Shown here: positions 7,386 to 7,997 of the stretch, piece after piece
Layout: every line of letters begins with the position of its first letter
Numbering within the stretch: the first letter of the stretch is position 1
Source of the DNA: Pseudomonadota bacterium
GTDB lineage: Bacteria; Bdellovibrionota; Oligoflexia; Oligoflexales; Oligoflexaceae
Assembly (NCBI GenBank): GCA_029556045.1
Contig: JAKQGS010000236.1
Span: 1 to 7,997, forward strand
Direction of reading: 5' to 3'
Length of the DNA: 7,997 bases
The notes under the pieces: generated by a model
Told to the model about the DNA's origin: nothing
Database searches by the model: none
The model's input: only the letters and a program-made list of their open reading frames with translations
Program-made: the position numbers and the translations under genes

Positions 7386-7673
7386 TCAGGTATCAGCATG
7401 GCGGCTCTGCTTCCGTGCCATCTCCGCTGCTTCCGCTTTTTTCACCATGGCAAAGAGATCAGGGGAGTTTTGCAGTAGTCCGATGATGATGTCGATCATG
7501 CGGGATTCCGTGGTCGGAGTCACTGTATAGATTCCCATCTCTTTAAAATGAGCGATCAAAACCAGTTCGATGGATCGGGTTTCTATTTTCCAATTGTTGA
7601 TAACTTTAGTAATGCGGGGAGACTCGATGCGCGCATTGATAAAAATTTCGATGGGAAGCGATTCTGTTAGCAT
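7386..7673 (-). CDS. Hypothetical protein, 95 residues
   Basis: Not recognised. It is judged real because the start at 7673 has GGAGGG 8 bases upstream and the translation looks like a folded cytoplasmic protein: no signal peptide, an alternating hydrophobic/charged pattern (MLTESLPIEIFINARIE, then KIETRSIELVLIAHFKEMG), and a C-terminal helix rich in Ala, Lys, Glu and Met (about 66-90, LFAMVKKAEAAEMARKQ) that could be amphipathic or coiled. There is no Cys and one Trp (28). It converges with the BolA gene (gap 49 bases) and diverges from the tRNA gene. The opposite-strand reading over 7386-7530 is Ser/Ala/Met-rich and looks like a shadow. I would not assign a function. Confidence 0.65.
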   Translation of the reverse strand: MLTESLPIEIFINARIESPRITKVINNWKIETRSIELVLIAHFKEMGIYTVTPTTESRMIDIIIGLLQNSPDLFAMVKKAEAAEMARKQSRHADT

Positions 7674-7811
7674 GGTCTTGGCCCTCCGCTCGTTGCTTCC
7701 TATCGGCCGGGAGCCTGAGGGGGTTTAGGGTTATTTTGCATCGTTTTTCAAAAGTCATCAGTGAATCCTATAACCCGCGATAATCGATAGAAAATCTCCA
7801 CTAAAAGCAGC

Positions 7812-7841
7812 TTGACATCGTCGTGAAGTCGGTGGGATATT
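7812..7841 (+). promoter_or_regulatory. Sigma70-like promoter of the tRNA-Thr gene
   Basis: A perfect -35 hexamer TTGACA (7812-7817) and GATATT (7836-7841, four of six -10 bases) are 18 bases apart. Transcription would start near 7848, giving a leader of about 12 bases before the mature tRNA. Position and strength suit a stable RNA gene. The 138 bases between this promoter and the start of the 95-residue protein gene show no further feature. Confidence 0.7.
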
Positions 7842-7859
7842 GGCTCCCTTGTCATAAAG

Positions 7860-7935
7860 GCCGCTGTAGCTCACCTGGTAGAGCGCCACATTCGTAATGT
7901 GGAAGTAGCCGGTTCAAGTCCGGCCAGCGGCTCCA
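7860..7935 (+). tRNA. tRNA-Thr (anticodon CGU, reads ACG)
   Basis: Complete cloverleaf, 76 bases including an encoded CCA (7933-7935). The acceptor stem 7860-7866 pairs perfectly with 7925-7931. The D stem is GCTC (7869-7872) with GAGC (7881-7884), with GG in the loop. The anticodon stem is CCACA (7886-7890) with TGTGG (7898-7902), and the loop TTCGTAA has anticodon CGT at 7893-7895. The T stem GCCGG (7908-7912) pairs with CCGGC (7920-7924) around the TTCAAGT loop. The discriminator base is T (7932), where E. coli threonine tRNAs have A. The first acceptor pairs G1-C72 and C2-G71 match known ThrRS identity elements of E. coli. A T-run (7937-7941) follows directly but without its own hairpin. 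Confidence 0.97.
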
Positions 7936-7997
7936 ATTTTTTCGGTTTATCAGCGGATCGGGGCGTAGAAAGCCAATGCCGTGCGGTGTGTGGTGTA
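7936..7997. other. Right edge, no gene seen
   Basis: These 62 bases after the tRNA hold a short T-run and no ribosome site with a convincing start, no second tRNA and no repeat of the tRNA 3' end within what is visible. Confidence 0.5.

Noticed and set aside
7336..7530. Plus-strand frame whose ATG overlaps the BolA stop (TGATG), with a signal-peptide-like start MDRKVVNRLLLFWLISSQVSA
   Set aside because: It runs antisense through the better supported 95-residue gene, the downstream residues are Ser/Ala/Met-rich shadow-like sequence, and it ends after 64 residues.

Overview
This window is an ordinary-looking chromosomal segment of a Gram-negative bacterium of mid-range GC content. The outer-membrane themes support this: an MlaE-type lipid-transport permease, a lipoprotein with a classical lipobox, two proteins with Sec signal peptides, and a BolA-family protein. 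BolA plus MlaE fits Pseudomonadota or Bdellovibrionota-like groups, but the LeuRS is of the compact Bacillus-like sequence type ([13 protein letters not shown] signature), not the E. coli type. I cannot name the genus.

Layout. (1) 4605 to 1, minus strand: an MlaE-family permease, then a secreted V8/trypsin-like serine peptidase with C-terminal beta domains, then leuS, which runs off the left edge of the window without its C-terminus. A recognisable sigma70-like promoter lies between the permease and the peptidase. (2) About 4606-4778: a divergent regulatory region. (3) 4779-6386, plus strand: a lipoprotein with a long acidic Ala/Glu linker and a C-terminal SH3-like domain, followed 69 bases later by a secreted cysteine-rich protein with TPR-like helices, probably one transcription unit. 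(4) 6986-6375, minus strand: RdgB/HAM1 nucleotide-house-cleaning pyrophosphatase, whose 3' end overlaps the TPR gene by 12 bases. (5) 7109-7336, plus strand: a short BolA-family protein, divergent from rdgB. (6) 7673-7386, minus strand: an unrecognised 95-residue protein. (7) 7860-7935, plus strand: a complete tRNA-Thr(CGU) with encoded CCA and its own promoter. The last 62 bases show no gene.

The genes do not form an obvious single pathway. leuS, rdgB, bolA and the tRNA are housekeeping genes. The permease, the two-gene SH3-lipoprotein/TPR unit and the peptidase are envelope or secreted functions. I saw no CRISPR array, insertion sequence, phage gene, toxin-antitoxin pair or defence system. 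The least explained parts are the SH3-lipoprotein/TPR pair, the multidomain peptidase and the 95-residue protein next to the tRNA. All translations and motifs were read by eye; family assignments rest on motif recognition, not on searches.
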